From: Minwuia sp.
Lineage (GTDB): Bacteria > Pseudomonadota > Alphaproteobacteria > Minwuiales > Minwuiaceae
DNA length: 64,000 nt
Reading direction: 5' to 3'
Assembly (NCBI GenBank): GCA_029213165.1
Contig: JARGNO010000003.1
Coordinates: 31,307 to 95,306, forward strand
The translations under genes and the position numbers were made by a program. Below are positions 1 through 9,566 of the stretch, one piece after another; position 1 is the first letter of the stretch, and the number at the start of each line of letters is the position of its first letter. Under the pieces are notes generated by a model that searched no databases, was not told the origin of the DNA, and saw only the letters and a program-made list of their open reading frames with translations.

Positions 1-1012
1 CTGCTTCCAGTCAGAGGAAGAACGCGCGACCTTCACGCGCTGGCGCGGCATCGCGCAGCAGCATGGCCTGCATTCCCGCATTGTCGAACCGTCCGAGATG
101 CAGCAGATCGTGCCGGACAGCCAGCTTGGCGATCTGGGCGGTATCTACACCGAAAGCGACGGCCATGCGGAACCGGCCAAGGTCACCGTGGCGCTGCAAC
201 GCGCGGCCGAGGGCCGGGGTGCCACATTCCTGACGGACTGCGCCGTCTTCGGTGTGGAGACATCGGGCGGCAGCGTTTCCGGGGTGGAGACCGAACACGG
301 CACGATTCGCGCCGGAACCGTCGTACTGGCCAGCGGTGCCTGGACCAGCCGGATGCTCGCGCATCTGGGGCTGACATTCCCCCAGGTCTGGATCACCGGT
401 TCCGTTGCCCGCACAACAGCGGCTCCACCGATCTCGAAGGCCGCCACCTGGGCCGGGGTTGCCTTCCGCCAGCGCCGCGACGGCACACTGAACATCGCCA
501 CACGCTCCGCCGATCACGACCTGACGGTCGAGAGCCTGCTGTTCGGTCGGGTGTTCCTGGATGATTTCCGCAAGCATGGTCGTGATCTGCGCCTGCGCTT
601 CGGACGGGCCAGCCTTGCACTCGCACTCGGGCGCTATTCGAAGTCGGCCCTGCGCCGGGAACTGACCCGCTACCGAACACTCGATCCGGCACCGAACCTG
701 CGGCAGCTCGACGCCGTGCTGGCCCGTCTGAAGCAGGCAATACCGGCGACCGGCGATGTCAGACTGAGCAATGCCTGGGCCGGATATATCGACATGACCC
801 CGGACATGCTGCCGGTCATAGACCATCTGGATCAGCCGTCGGGACTGGTGGTGGCCAGCGGCTTCTCCGGCCATGGCTTCGGCATGGGACCGATTGTCGG
901 ACGGCTGGTGTCGGAGATCATCGCCGATGGGCAACCTTCCCTGGACCTGCATGCCTTCCGTTTCAGCCGCTTTGCGGAGGATGGCCCCCTGACCTCCGAT
1001 ACCGTCATTTGA
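1..1012 (+). CDS. FAD-dependent oxidoreductase (DadA/glycine oxidase-like), 5' truncated by window edge
   Basis: The frame is open from base 2 (CFQSEEERATFTRWRGIAQQHGLHSRIVEPSEM...); C-terminal motif GYIDMTPDMLPVIDHL...VASGFSGHGFGMGPIVGRLVSEII is typical of DAO-family flavoenzymes. Confidence 0.85.
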   Translation, partial: CFQSEEERATFTRWRGIAQQHGLHSRIVEPSEMQQIVPDSQLGDLGGIYTESDGHAEPAKVTVALQRAAEGRGATFLTDCAVFGVETSGGSVSGVETEHGTIRAGTVVLASGAWTSRMLAHLGLTFPQVWITGSVARTTAAPPISKAATWAGVAFRQRRDGTLNIATRSADHDLTVESLLFGRVFLDDFRKHGRDLRLRFGRASLALALGRYSKSALRRELTRYRTLDPAPNLRQLDAVLARLKQAIPATGDVRLSNAWAGYIDMTPDMLPVIDHLDQPSGLVVASGFSGHGFGMGPIVGRLVSEIIADGQPSLDLHAFRFSRFAEDGPLTSDTVI

Positions 1013-1059
1013 CGGCGGCGGAGAGCTTCCCTTAACCTCTCCCACCGGGGAGAGACATC

Positions 1060-1854
1060 ATGAATGAAACGTTCGAGACCGTGGTGCTGGAGCGGCCTTC
1101 GCCGCATGTGCTGGTGGTACGCCTGAACCGGCCAGAAGCGCGCAATGCGATGAACACGCAGATGGGTCATGATCTGAAGACCGTCTGGCAGCAGATGTAC
1201 GTCGATCCCGGCGACACACGCTGCATCATTCTGACCGGCACCGGCGACAAGGCCTTCTGCGCCGGGGGCGACCTGAAACAGCGCAACAACATGACCGACG
1301 CGCAGTGGCAGCAGCAGCACGCCCTGTTCGAACAGGGCACGCTGGCGCTGATGGACTGTCCCGTCCCCGTCATCGCCGCCGTCAATGGCGCGGCCTTCGG
1401 CGGTGGTTGTGAATTCGTCTGCGCCGCCGATTTTGCCTACGGTTCGACCAATGCCCGCTTCGCCCTGACGGAAGTCTCGCTGGGCATCATGCCGGGCGCC
1501 ATGGGGACGCAGAACCTGCCCCGGGCGGTCGGTATCCGCCGCGCCAAGGAAATCATCCTGACGGCCAGTCCATTCACGGCGGAGGAGGCCCTGGCCTGGG
1601 GGCTGCTGAACAGGGTCTGCGCGCCGGATGAACTGATGGCAACCGCCCTGGCGACCGCGGAGCGGATCGCGGGCAATGCGCCGATCTCCACCAGACAGGC
1701 GAAGAAGTCGATCTCCATGTCCACGCAGGTGGGGTACCATACCGGCTACATGTACGAGATCGAGGCCTACAACCGCATGATCCCGACAGAAGACCGGCTG
1801 GAAGGCGTGCGTGCCTTCAATGAAAAGCGCCGCGCCGACTTCAAGGGCCGTTGA
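1060..1854 (+). CDS. enoyl-CoA hydratase/isomerase family protein
   Basis: Crotonase signature: NRPEARNAMN, GDKAFCAGGDLKQ, NGAAFGGGCEFVCAADFAYGSTNARFALTEVSLGIMPGAMGTQNLPR. Confidence 0.93.
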   Translation: MNETFETVVLERPSPHVLVVRLNRPEARNAMNTQMGHDLKTVWQQMYVDPGDTRCIILTGTGDKAFCAGGDLKQRNNMTDAQWQQQHALFEQGTLALMDCPVPVIAAVNGAAFGGGCEFVCAADFAYGSTNARFALTEVSLGIMPGAMGTQNLPRAVGIRRAKEIILTASPFTAEEALAWGLLNRVCAPDELMATALATAERIAGNAPISTRQAKKSISMSTQVGYHTGYMYEIEAYNRMIPTEDRLEGVRAFNEKRRADFKGR

Positions 1855-1868
1855 GAAGGAGAAGAGCT

Positions 1869-2816
1869 ATGGAACGTGATGTCATCCTGCGCGAGGTCGG
1901 ATTGCGCGACGGGCTTCAGATGGTGAAGTCCCAGTTCCCGACCGAGGCCAAGAAGCAGTGGATCAGCTCCGCCGTTGCGGCCGGAATGCCGGAGATCGAG
2001 GTCTGCTCCTTTGTGCCGCCGCATGTGGTGCCACAGTTCAGCGACCATGCGGAGGTCGTGGCGCACGCCCGGACCCTGGCTGACCTGACCGTCTCCGCCC
2101 TGGTGCCCAATGCCAAGGGCGCGGAACGCGGGTTCCAGCTCGGCGTCGACAAGCTCAACTTCGTGCTTTCCGCATCAGAAACCCACAACCAGAAGAACGT
2201 CCGCTGTTCGACCGAGCAGTCGCTGGAACGCTTCGATCAGGTGATGGAGGTGAAACGCTCCAACCCCGATTACGCGAAGACCAGTGTTGGCGGCGGCGTT
2301 TCCACCGCTCTCGGCTGCACGATGGAGGGAGCCATCGAGACGTCGCGGGTGATGTGGCTGATCGAGGAATATCTGAAACGCGGGGCCGATGAGGTCGGCA
2401 TTGCCGACACCGTCGGATACGCCAACCCGGCTCAGGTCAAGGCCGTGTTTCAGGAGGCGATCCGCAATTTCGGTGACGACACCACGATCGTTGCCCACTT
2501 CCATGACACCCGTGGCCTCGGCCTCGCCAATGCGCTGGCGGCGCTTGATGCCGGTTGCCGGGTCTTCGATGCCTCGCTGGCCGGTCTCGGCGGTTGCCCC
2601 TTCGCGCCGCTCGCCACCGGCAATGTGGTGATGGAGGATCTGGTGTTCATGCTGGAGGCGATGGGCATGCGCACCGGGATCGATCTGGACGCGCTGGTCG
2701 CGATCCGTGACCTGCTGACCACCAACCTGCCCGATGAACCGCTGCACGGCATGATCGCCAAGGCCAGCGTGCCGAAGGGCTTCGTCCCCGCCTCCACTGC
2801 CCTCGCCGCCGAATAA
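1869..2816 (+). CDS. hydroxymethylglutaryl-CoA lyase family
   Basis: DRE-TIM aldolase fold: VILREVGLRDGLQ, CSFVPPHVVPQFSD, GADEVGIADTVGYANP, AHFHDTRGLGLANALAAL, GLGGCPFAPLATGNV; SD gagaaggagaagag before ATG 1869. Confidence 0.9.
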   Translation: MERDVILREVGLRDGLQMVKSQFPTEAKKQWISSAVAAGMPEIEVCSFVPPHVVPQFSDHAEVVAHARTLADLTVSALVPNAKGAERGFQLGVDKLNFVLSASETHNQKNVRCSTEQSLERFDQVMEVKRSNPDYAKTSVGGGVSTALGCTMEGAIETSRVMWLIEEYLKRGADEVGIADTVGYANPAQVKAVFQEAIRNFGDDTTIVAHFHDTRGLGLANALAALDAGCRVFDASLAGLGGCPFAPLATGNVVMEDLVFMLEAMGMRTGIDLDALVAIRDLLTTNLPDEPLHGMIAKASVPKGFVPASTALAAE

Positions 2817-2839
2817 GAGACCGGACTGGAAACCCTGAC

Positions 2840-4039
2840 ATGAATGCCGACACGACCATGAATGCATCCTCCGCCGTTTCAATGGAACTGGGGGAGGATT
2901 GGCGCGATATCCGCGATCAGGTGCGGCGTATCTGTGAAGGGTTCCCCGGCACCTACTGGCAGGATCTGGACGAGAAATCACTCTATCCTGATGCCTTCGT
3001 CGAAGCGTTGACCAAGTCGGGCTATCTGGGTGCCCTGATCCCGGAGGAGTACGGCGGCTCCGGCCTGCCGGTGCGCGCGGCCTCCGTGATCCTGGAGACC
3101 ATCCATGCCTCCGGCTGCTCCGCCGCAGCCTGCCACGCGCAGATGTACATCATGGGTACGCTGCTGCGGCATGGTTCCGAGGAGCAGAAACAGAAGTACC
3201 TGCCGAAGATCGCCAGCGGGGAGCTGCGCCTGCAGGCCTTCGGTGTGACGGAGCCGACCACCGGTTCCGACACCACCCAGTTGAAGACCCGCGCCGTGCG
3301 CGATGGCGACAGCTATGTGGTCAATGGCCAGAAGATCTGGACCAGCCGCGCACTGCAGTCGGACCTGATGCTGCTGCTGGCCCGCACCACCGCTGCGGAC
3401 CAGGTGGAGAAGCGTACGCAGGGCCTCTCGGTATTTCTGGTGGACCTGCGGGATGTGAAGGGCAAGGGCTGCGAGATCCGGCCCATCCCGACCATGGTGA
3501 ACCACAACACCAACGAGGTCTTCTTCGACAACATGCGCATTCCCGCCGACAGCCTGATCGGTGAGGAGGGACGCGGGTTCAAGTACATCCTGGACGGCAT
3601 GAATGCCGAACGGGTCCTGGTGGCGTCCGAAGCCATCGGTGACGGCAAGTACTTCACGGAGAAGTCCGTCGCCTATGCCAATGACCGCTCCGTCTTCGGT
3701 CGCGCCATCGGCCAGAACCAGGCCATCCAGCACCCCATCGCCCGTGCCTATGGCGAGCTTCAGGCGGCTGAACTGATGGTCCGGCAGGCGGCGGCGCTGT
3801 TCGACGCAGGCCAGGAATGTGGTGAGGCAGCGAACCTCGCCAAGCTGCTGGCATCCGAGGCGGCGTGGAAGGCCGCGGATACCTGCATGCAGACGCATGG
3901 CGGGTTCTCCTTTGCCCGGGATTTCCAGATCGAGCGGAAGTGGCGGGAGTGCCGCCTGTTCCAGATCGCCCCGATCTCGTCCAACATGATCCTGAACTTT
4001 GTCGCGCAGAACGTGCTCGGACTGCCGCGATCCTATTGA
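2840..4039 (+). CDS. acyl-CoA dehydrogenase
   Basis: ALIPEEYGGSGLPVRAASVILE, AFGVTEPTTGSDTTQLKTRA, NGQKIWTSRA, CMQTHGGFSFARDFQIERKWRECRLFQIAPISSNMI. Confidence 0.93.
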   Translation: MNADTTMNASSAVSMELGEDWRDIRDQVRRICEGFPGTYWQDLDEKSLYPDAFVEALTKSGYLGALIPEEYGGSGLPVRAASVILETIHASGCSAAACHAQMYIMGTLLRHGSEEQKQKYLPKIASGELRLQAFGVTEPTTGSDTTQLKTRAVRDGDSYVVNGQKIWTSRALQSDLMLLLARTTAADQVEKRTQGLSVFLVDLRDVKGKGCEIRPIPTMVNHNTNEVFFDNMRIPADSLIGEEGRGFKYILDGMNAERVLVASEAIGDGKYFTEKSVAYANDRSVFGRAIGQNQAIQHPIARAYGELQAAELMVRQAAALFDAGQECGEAANLAKLLASEAAWKAADTCMQTHGGFSFARDFQIERKWRECRLFQIAPISSNMILNFVAQNVLGLPRSY

Positions 4040-4147
4040 GGGGGGCGGGACAACCCTGCACTATTGGCATGCCGGGTGGAGACTGATCGCCCCATACTGC
4101 TGCCGACCAACAAACCAAAGAAACGCAAATTCCGGGAGGATCGAGAA

Positions 4148-4606
4148 ATGCTGAGTGTGGAAACCCCGCAGGACCTGAAGAACCACGTCGGTGCCGATTG
4201 CGGCGTGTCGGACTGGGTCACGGTTGATCAGGAAATGATCGACAAGTTTGCAGACGCCACAGGCGATCACCAGTGGATTCACGTTGATGTGGAGCGCGCC
4301 AGGAAGGAAATGCCGAACGGCCAGACCATCGCGCATGGCTTCCTGACCCTGTCGCTGGTGCCGCTGCTGTCCGCGCAGACCCTGACGGTGGAAAAGCGCA
4401 GTCGCGGACTGAACTATGGTTCCAACAAGGTGCGTTTCACCAACATGGTGCCCGCCGGCAGCCGTGTTCGCCTGCATCAGAAGATCAAGGAAGTGAACGA
4501 CGTTTCCGGCAATGGTGTTCAGGTGATTTCCGAGATGTCGATGGAGATCGAGGGCCAGGAACGACCGGCCATGGTGGCGGAGTTCATCAGCCTTTCATTC
4601 GCCTGA
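4148..4606 (+). CDS. MaoC family dehydratase (R-specific enoyl-CoA hydratase)
   Basis: Hotdog hydratase motif DQEMIDKFADATGDHQWIHVDVERA...IAHGFLTLSLVPLL; ATG 4148 preceded by gggaggatcgag. Confidence 0.9.
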   Translation: MLSVETPQDLKNHVGADCGVSDWVTVDQEMIDKFADATGDHQWIHVDVERARKEMPNGQTIAHGFLTLSLVPLLSAQTLTVEKRSRGLNYGSNKVRFTNMVPAGSRVRLHQKIKEVNDVSGNGVQVISEMSMEIEGQERPAMVAEFISLSFA

Positions 4607-4619
4607 CCGGGATCCCGCG

Positions 4620-5966
4620 ATGACCGGCACTCAGGTAACTGCAACCCTGGCGGCGCAGGCCGCCGGGCTGCACCTCGACGATATCGACGATGACGCGCGC
4701 GCGGTTGCCCGGCAGTGCCTGCTTGACTGGTTCGCCGTGACCATCGCCGGGGCGGATGAACCCTGTGTGGCGCTGTTGACCGCGGAGGCCGCCGATCAGG
4801 GCGGCAATCCACAGGCAACGCTGGTCGGACATGGCCTGCGCCTGTCCACCCGTCAGGCCGCGCTTGTCAACGGCACGGCGAGTCATGCCCATGACTATGA
4901 CGACGTGAACATGACCCTTTCCGGTCATGCAACCGTCGCCGTGGCGGGCGGACTGCTCGCACTGGCCGAAAAGCTGGATGCCAGCGGCGCTGACGTGCTG
5001 ACGGCCTTCGTGGCGGGGTACGAGACCGCCTGCCGTGTCGGCGCGCTGGTGATGCCGGGTCACTATGCGATGGGTTTCCATTCCACGGCCACGGCTGGCA
5101 CTTTCGGTGCCGCCGCGGCCTGCGGGCGGTTGCTTGGCCTCGACGCAGACCAGATGGCGCGGGCCTTCGGCATCGCCGGCACCATGGCCGCCGGGCTGAA
5201 GAGCCAGTTCGGCACCGACTGCAAACCCTTCCATGCGGGCCGGGCGACGGAGGCCGGTCTGATGGCCGCAACCATGGCCAAACGCGGCTTTACCTCGCGT
5301 GGCGACATTCTGGATTGCGAGCAGGGCTTTGCCGCGACCCATTCGAAGCACTTCAATCCGGAGGCGGCAATTGGTGACGCGCCGGGCGGCGGTTTCCATG
5401 TCCGCAACAACCTGTTCAAGTATCATGCGGCCTGTTACCTGACCCACGCCGCCATCGAGAGTGGGCGGCAGATCCGGGCCGAACACGCCCCTGCCCCGGA
5501 AGAGGTTGCCGCCGTCTCCATCCAGGTGGAGAAGGGCGCGGACCGCGTCTGCAACATCGCGGAGCCCGTGACGGGGCTGGAGACCAAGTTCTCGCTGCGC
5601 ATGACCACGGCCTTCGCGCTTGCAGGCATCGACACGGCGGGCATGACAAGTTACACGGCGGCGAATGCCACCGACCCGCGCCTGACAGCGCTTCGGGACC
5701 GCGTGCAGGTCGATCTGGCAAGCGGAATCTCGGCGACCTTCTCCGACGTGACGGTGACCCTGAAGGACGGCACCCGGCTGCAGGCGAGCCACGACAGCGG
5801 CATCCCCGCGGCCGATGTCGGCGTCCAGGGCCAGCGCATCGGGGCCAAGTTCGATGCCCTGGCCAAGCCGGTGATCGGCGACAACCGGTCCGGCGCGCTT
5901 CGCGCGGCGCTCGAGAATATCGAGACCGCCCCTTCCATCGCCGAGATCATGCAGATCGCCGCCTGA
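4620..5966 (+). CDS. MmgE/PrpD family protein (2-methylcitrate dehydratase-like)
   Basis: NGTASHAHDYDDVN, SGHATVAVAGGLLALAEKL, GYETACRVG, MGFHSTATAGTFGAAAA, KPFHAGRATEAG motifs. Confidence 0.9.
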   Translation: MTGTQVTATLAAQAAGLHLDDIDDDARAVARQCLLDWFAVTIAGADEPCVALLTAEAADQGGNPQATLVGHGLRLSTRQAALVNGTASHAHDYDDVNMTLSGHATVAVAGGLLALAEKLDASGADVLTAFVAGYETACRVGALVMPGHYAMGFHSTATAGTFGAAAACGRLLGLDADQMARAFGIAGTMAAGLKSQFGTDCKPFHAGRATEAGLMAATMAKRGFTSRGDILDCEQGFAATHSKHFNPEAAIGDAPGGGFHVRNNLFKYHAACYLTHAAIESGRQIRAEHAPAPEEVAAVSIQVEKGADRVCNIAEPVTGLETKFSLRMTTAFALAGIDTAGMTSYTAANATDPRLTALRDRVQVDLASGISATFSDVTVTLKDGTRLQASHDSGIPAADVGVQGQRIGAKFDALAKPVIGDNRSGALRAALENIETAPSIAEIMQIAA

Positions 5967-6039
5967 TCCCAACGATGAAACATGCGGTGTGGCGCGCAGG
6001 CCCTTTGCGCGCACCCGCTTTCAGAACGAGAGATACCAG

Positions 6040-8136
6040 ATGTCCACGAAGCCCAGGGACCTGACCGCGCTGGTCGATCCGAAGTCCATCGCTGTCATCG
6101 GCGCGTCCAATGACCCCTACAAGTTCGGTGGTCGTCCCATCCGCTACATGCGGGAGGCGAAGTTTGCAGGCCCGATCTATCCGATCCATCCCCGCGACAG
6201 CGAGATCCAGGGCCTGAAGGCCTATGCCGACATTCGCGATGTGGGACAGCCCGTCGACATGGCCATCATCACCATCCCGGCCCCGGGCGTGGCCGATGTG
6301 GTCGATGCCTGCGCGGAGGCCGGGGTGAAGTCCTGTGTCATCTTCTCTTCCGGTTTCTCGGAAGTCGGTGGGGAGGCACATGAGTGGCAGGAGCGGATCT
6401 CCGCGACCGCCAAACGCTCGGGCCTGCTCGTGCTCGGCCCGAACTGTCTCGGTACCCTGACACCGAAAGGCTGGGCCATCGGCACCTTCAGCACCATGTT
6501 CGATCATGGCTGGCCGGTTCCCGGACACCTGACCATCATGACCCAGTCGGGTGCCGTGGGTGGCCATATCCTTGTCGCCGCCCGTGAACGCGGCCTTGGC
6601 ATCCGCACCTGGGTCGCGACCGGCAATGAATCGGATGTGGATGTCGCCGATTGCATTGCCTTCGGCGCGACCGATCCGGAAACGAAGGTCATCGCCGCCT
6701 ACATGGAAGGCTGCAAGAACCCGGAGCGGCTGATCGAGGCGCTGAAGATGGCGCGTGATGCCGGCAAGCCGGTGATCTGCATGAAGGTCGGTTCGTCGGA
6801 AGTCGGTGCCGCCGCCGCGGCGACGCATACCGCGTCGCTGGCCGGTGCGGATGCCGTATTTGACGCGGTGTTCCGCCAGTATGGCGTCTATCGTGCGCGC
6901 AGCCTTGACGAGATGATGAACGTGGCCGGAGCCGCGCTGGTCAGCCCCCTGCCGAAGGGACGCCGGCTGGGCATCGTGACGGTTTCCGGCGGTGCCGGGG
7001 TGATGGCGGCAGACGCCGCCGCCGATCTGGGCCTGGAGGTACCGGAACTGCCCGCCGTGGCGCAGAAGGCGGTGAAGGACGCCCTGCCCTATGCCGCCGC
7101 CCGCAATCCGGTCGATGTCACGGCGACAGCGACAAATGACTTCCATCTGCTGCAGCAGGGTCTGGAGGCCATGTTGAGTCACGGCAATGTCGACATGACG
7201 GTGATCTTCCTGTCCACCGTCGGGTTCAGTCCGCGCATCATGGAGGGGCTGAAGGACATCTTCCCCGCCATCCGGAAAAAATACCCGGACGCCATCATGG
7301 CCGTTTCCATGATGTGTACGCCGGAGAACCGGCGGAAGTTCGAGGACAACGGCTATCTGGTGATCGAGGATCTGAATGACGCCGTGGAGATCCTGGCGGC
7401 GCTGGCACAGATCCGCGAAAGCCTGGAACGCCCCGACAGCGCCGATGGCCTGGAAGCGCCGGGCGTGCTGTCACACATCCCGGATGGTGCGCTGAACGAA
7501 GCGAAAGCCGCGGGACTGCTTTCGGAGTCCGGCCTGCAGTTTCCCGTCATTCATGTTGCCACCAATGCCTCGGAAGCAGAGGCCGCAGCGCGCAAGATCG
7601 ACGGGCCGGTGGCGATGAAGGTGCTCTCCGGCGCCATCCAGCACAAGAGCGACATCGGTGGTGTACGCCTGAACGTCACAGCCGACCTTGCCGCTGAGGC
7701 CTATGCCGGGATCATGAGCGCGGTCGGCAACCACGAACCCAACACGCCGCTGGATGGCGTTCTGGTCGCGCCAATGGCCCCGAAGGGCGTCGAGACCATC
7801 ATCGGGGTGCAGAACGACCCCGTCTTTGGTCCCGTGGTGATGTTCGGCCTGGGTGGCGTCTTCGTCGAGGTCCTGAAGGACGTGACCTTCCGCGTCGCGC
7901 CGTTCAACGAGGCAGAGGCACATCGCATGATCCGCGAGTTGAAGGGCCTGCCGCTGCTGCAGGGCGCCCGCGGGGCCGCTCCGGCGGATCTGGACGATCT
8001 GGCCCGGACACTGTCGAAGGTCTCGGTCTATGCCGCAGCGCAGGGCGACCAGTTCACCTCCATCGACATCAACCCCTATGTGGCATTGCCAAAGGGCGGC
8101 GTGGCACTGGATGCGGTGATCGTGCCGAAGGAATAG
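6040..8136 (+). CDS. acetate/acyl-CoA synthetase (NDP-forming), fused alpha-beta type
   Basis: N-terminal CoA-binding domain (DPKSIAVIGASNDPYKFGGRP), succinyl-CoA-ligase-like GTFSTMFDHGWPVPGHLTIMTQSGAVGG, C-terminal ATP-grasp (PVAMKVLSGAIQHKSDIGGVRLN...FGLGGVFVEVLKDVTFRVAPF). Confidence 0.93.
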   Translation: MSTKPRDLTALVDPKSIAVIGASNDPYKFGGRPIRYMREAKFAGPIYPIHPRDSEIQGLKAYADIRDVGQPVDMAIITIPAPGVADVVDACAEAGVKSCVIFSSGFSEVGGEAHEWQERISATAKRSGLLVLGPNCLGTLTPKGWAIGTFSTMFDHGWPVPGHLTIMTQSGAVGGHILVAARERGLGIRTWVATGNESDVDVADCIAFGATDPETKVIAAYMEGCKNPERLIEALKMARDAGKPVICMKVGSSEVGAAAAATHTASLAGADAVFDAVFRQYGVYRARSLDEMMNVAGAALVSPLPKGRRLGIVTVSGGAGVMAADAAADLGLEVPELPAVAQKAVKDALPYAAARNPVDVTATATNDFHLLQQGLEAMLSHGNVDMTVIFLSTVGFSPRIMEGLKDIFPAIRKKYPDAIMAVSMMCTPENRRKFEDNGYLVIEDLNDAVEILAALAQIRESLERPDSADGLEAPGVLSHIPDGALNEAKAAGLLSESGLQFPVIHVATNASEAEAAARKIDGPVAMKVLSGAIQHKSDIGGVRLNVTADLAAEAYAGIMSAVGNHEPNTPLDGVLVAPMAPKGVETIIGVQNDPVFGPVVMFGLGGVFVEVLKDVTFRVAPFNEAEAHRMIRELKGLPLLQGARGAAPADLDDLARTLSKVSVYAAAQGDQFTSIDINPYVALPKGGVALDAVIVPKE

Positions 8137-8185
8137 GTGTCGCGACCGGAAGCCGCTCGGCTGCGCCGGTTCACCCCTATCCCCA

Positions 8186-8208
8186 CCTCCCCCCGTCGGG
8201 GGGGGAGG
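8186..8208. terminator. GC-rich hairpin between convergent genes (possible bidirectional terminator or dispersed palindrome)
   Basis: CCTCCCCCC-GTCGG-GGGGGGAGG, 9-bp perfect stem, between the convergent CDSs ending at 8136 and 8244. Confidence 0.55.
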
Positions 8209-8243
8209 AGCATCCGACCCTGTGAGAGTTCTGCCTGCGCCGC

Positions 8244-8828
8244 TCAGCGCGCCTGTTCGAGGCGCTCTGCGACCAGGTCGAGGCGGTCACCACCCCAGAA
8301 CAGTTCACCGTCCAGGGTGATGCTCGGGACACCGAACACGCCAGCGGCTTCGGCCCCGGCGCGCTGGCCGTCGTGCAGCTTGCCGCCCTCGCCCTCGTAC
8401 CAGGATGCGAACCCCGTCGTGTCGGCGCCGATCTGCTTCAGCAGGGCCTCGATCACTTCCGGGTCGCCGGTCTCCAGTTCCCGCTGGAAGAACCGGCGGA
8501 ACGCGGTGTCGAGATAGGGCCGGATCAGGCCCTGCCTGTCGGCATAGCTCATGCCGATCCCGGCGGGGCGTGAATCGAAGATCTTCTTCGGTCCATAGAG
8601 CGTCAGTCCCTGTCGGTTGGCCAGCCGCCGACAGTCCATGTAGGCATATTTCACCTTGCGCCAATTGTGCTCGGTGCGGACATCAACCGCGTCAAGATAG
8701 GTGTCGATATGCAGGGTCAGGTGCCGCCAGGTGAAGGGCTTGCCCCAGGCGTCCTCCAACCGGCAGGTCTCTGCGAAGGCGAGAAAGGCGTAGGGGCTCT
8801 TCACGTCCGTGTAGCAGACAACTTCCAT
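8244..8828 (-). CDS. DsbA-family oxidoreductase / 2-hydroxychromene-2-carboxylate isomerase-like
   Basis: MEVVCYTDVKSPYAFLAFAETCRL...GVFGVPSITLDGELFWGGDRLDLVAERL. Confidence 0.85.
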   Translation of the reverse strand: MEVVCYTDVKSPYAFLAFAETCRLEDAWGKPFTWRHLTLHIDTYLDAVDVRTEHNWRKVKYAYMDCRRLANRQGLTLYGPKKIFDSRPAGIGMSYADRQGLIRPYLDTAFRRFFQRELETGDPEVIEALLKQIGADTTGFASWYEGEGGKLHDGQRAGAEAAGVFGVPSITLDGELFWGGDRLDLVAERLEQAR

Positions 8829-8833
8829 GATGC

Positions 8834-9514
8834 TCAGGCCGCCTGCTGCTTTGGCAGGTGGCCGGTCTTCACATACAGCAGGCAACCGCCTTCCGACTTC
8901 GGTGCATGGGCTGTTCCATCCGCCAGACGGAACCAGGTGCCGGCCGGATAACTGCCGTTCTCGTCGGAAATCTCGCCTTCGATGACAAAGACTTCCTCCC
9001 CGCCGTCATGGACGTGATGCGGCACCGTCGTGCCGGGCGCGAGGCGGGAGATATAGATCTTTTCCGGATAGTCCGGTTCGTCGAAGACCGTGAAGCGCTG
9101 CCGCCCCGGCCCGGTCTCTTGCCACCTATCGGCGTCCGTCGTGTCCACCCGCCGGGTGGGGCGTTCCGCCCCCGGATACTGGCACAGCTTCACCAGCAGG
9201 GTGCAGCCGGTATCCGTCTGCGGCTGGTGCCGCGACCCGGTTGGCAGCAAGGTGAAGCTGCCTTTCGGATAGCTGCCGAACTCATCGGCAAAGACGCCAT
9301 CCAGAACCAGAACCTCTTCCCCCAGCGGATGACCGTGCATCGGAAACCCGCAGCCCGGGTCGAAGCGGACGATGGATGTGACCATCCCCTTTTCCGTGTC
9401 ACCGACCAGTTCCAGACGCTTGCGCCAGACTCCGGCTGCGGGACTTGCCTGCCATTTGAGCGCATTCGTATCAACGACCACGCTCTTGCGCCGGTCGCCA
9501 TGCAGGTCACTCAT
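8834..9514 (-). CDS. ChrR-like bicupin domain protein
   Basis: Two cupin repeats: FDPGCGFPMHGHPLGEEVLVLDGVFADEFGSYPKGSF and LAPGTTVPHHVHDGGEEVFVIEGEISDENGSYPAGTWFR; no N-terminal anti-sigma zinc motif seen. Confidence 0.85.
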   Translation of the reverse strand: MSDLHGDRRKSVVVDTNALKWQASPAAGVWRKRLELVGDTEKGMVTSIVRFDPGCGFPMHGHPLGEEVLVLDGVFADEFGSYPKGSFTLLPTGSRHQPQTDTGCTLLVKLCQYPGAERPTRRVDTTDADRWQETGPGRQRFTVFDEPDYPEKIYISRLAPGTTVPHHVHDGGEEVFVIEGEISDENGSYPAGTWFRLADGTAHAPKSEGGCLLYVKTGHLPKQQAA

Positions 9515-9566
9515 GTCCGTCACTGCCTTTCGCAAGGATGTTTCCGGTCGCTAAACTACCGCAGCA

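Noticed and set aside
11-1045. Long minus-strand ORF opposite the FAD oxidoreductase, and many similar antisense ORFs throughout
   Set aside because: GC-rich codon bias produces long mirror ORFs; translations lack recognisable motifs and overlap well-supported genes.
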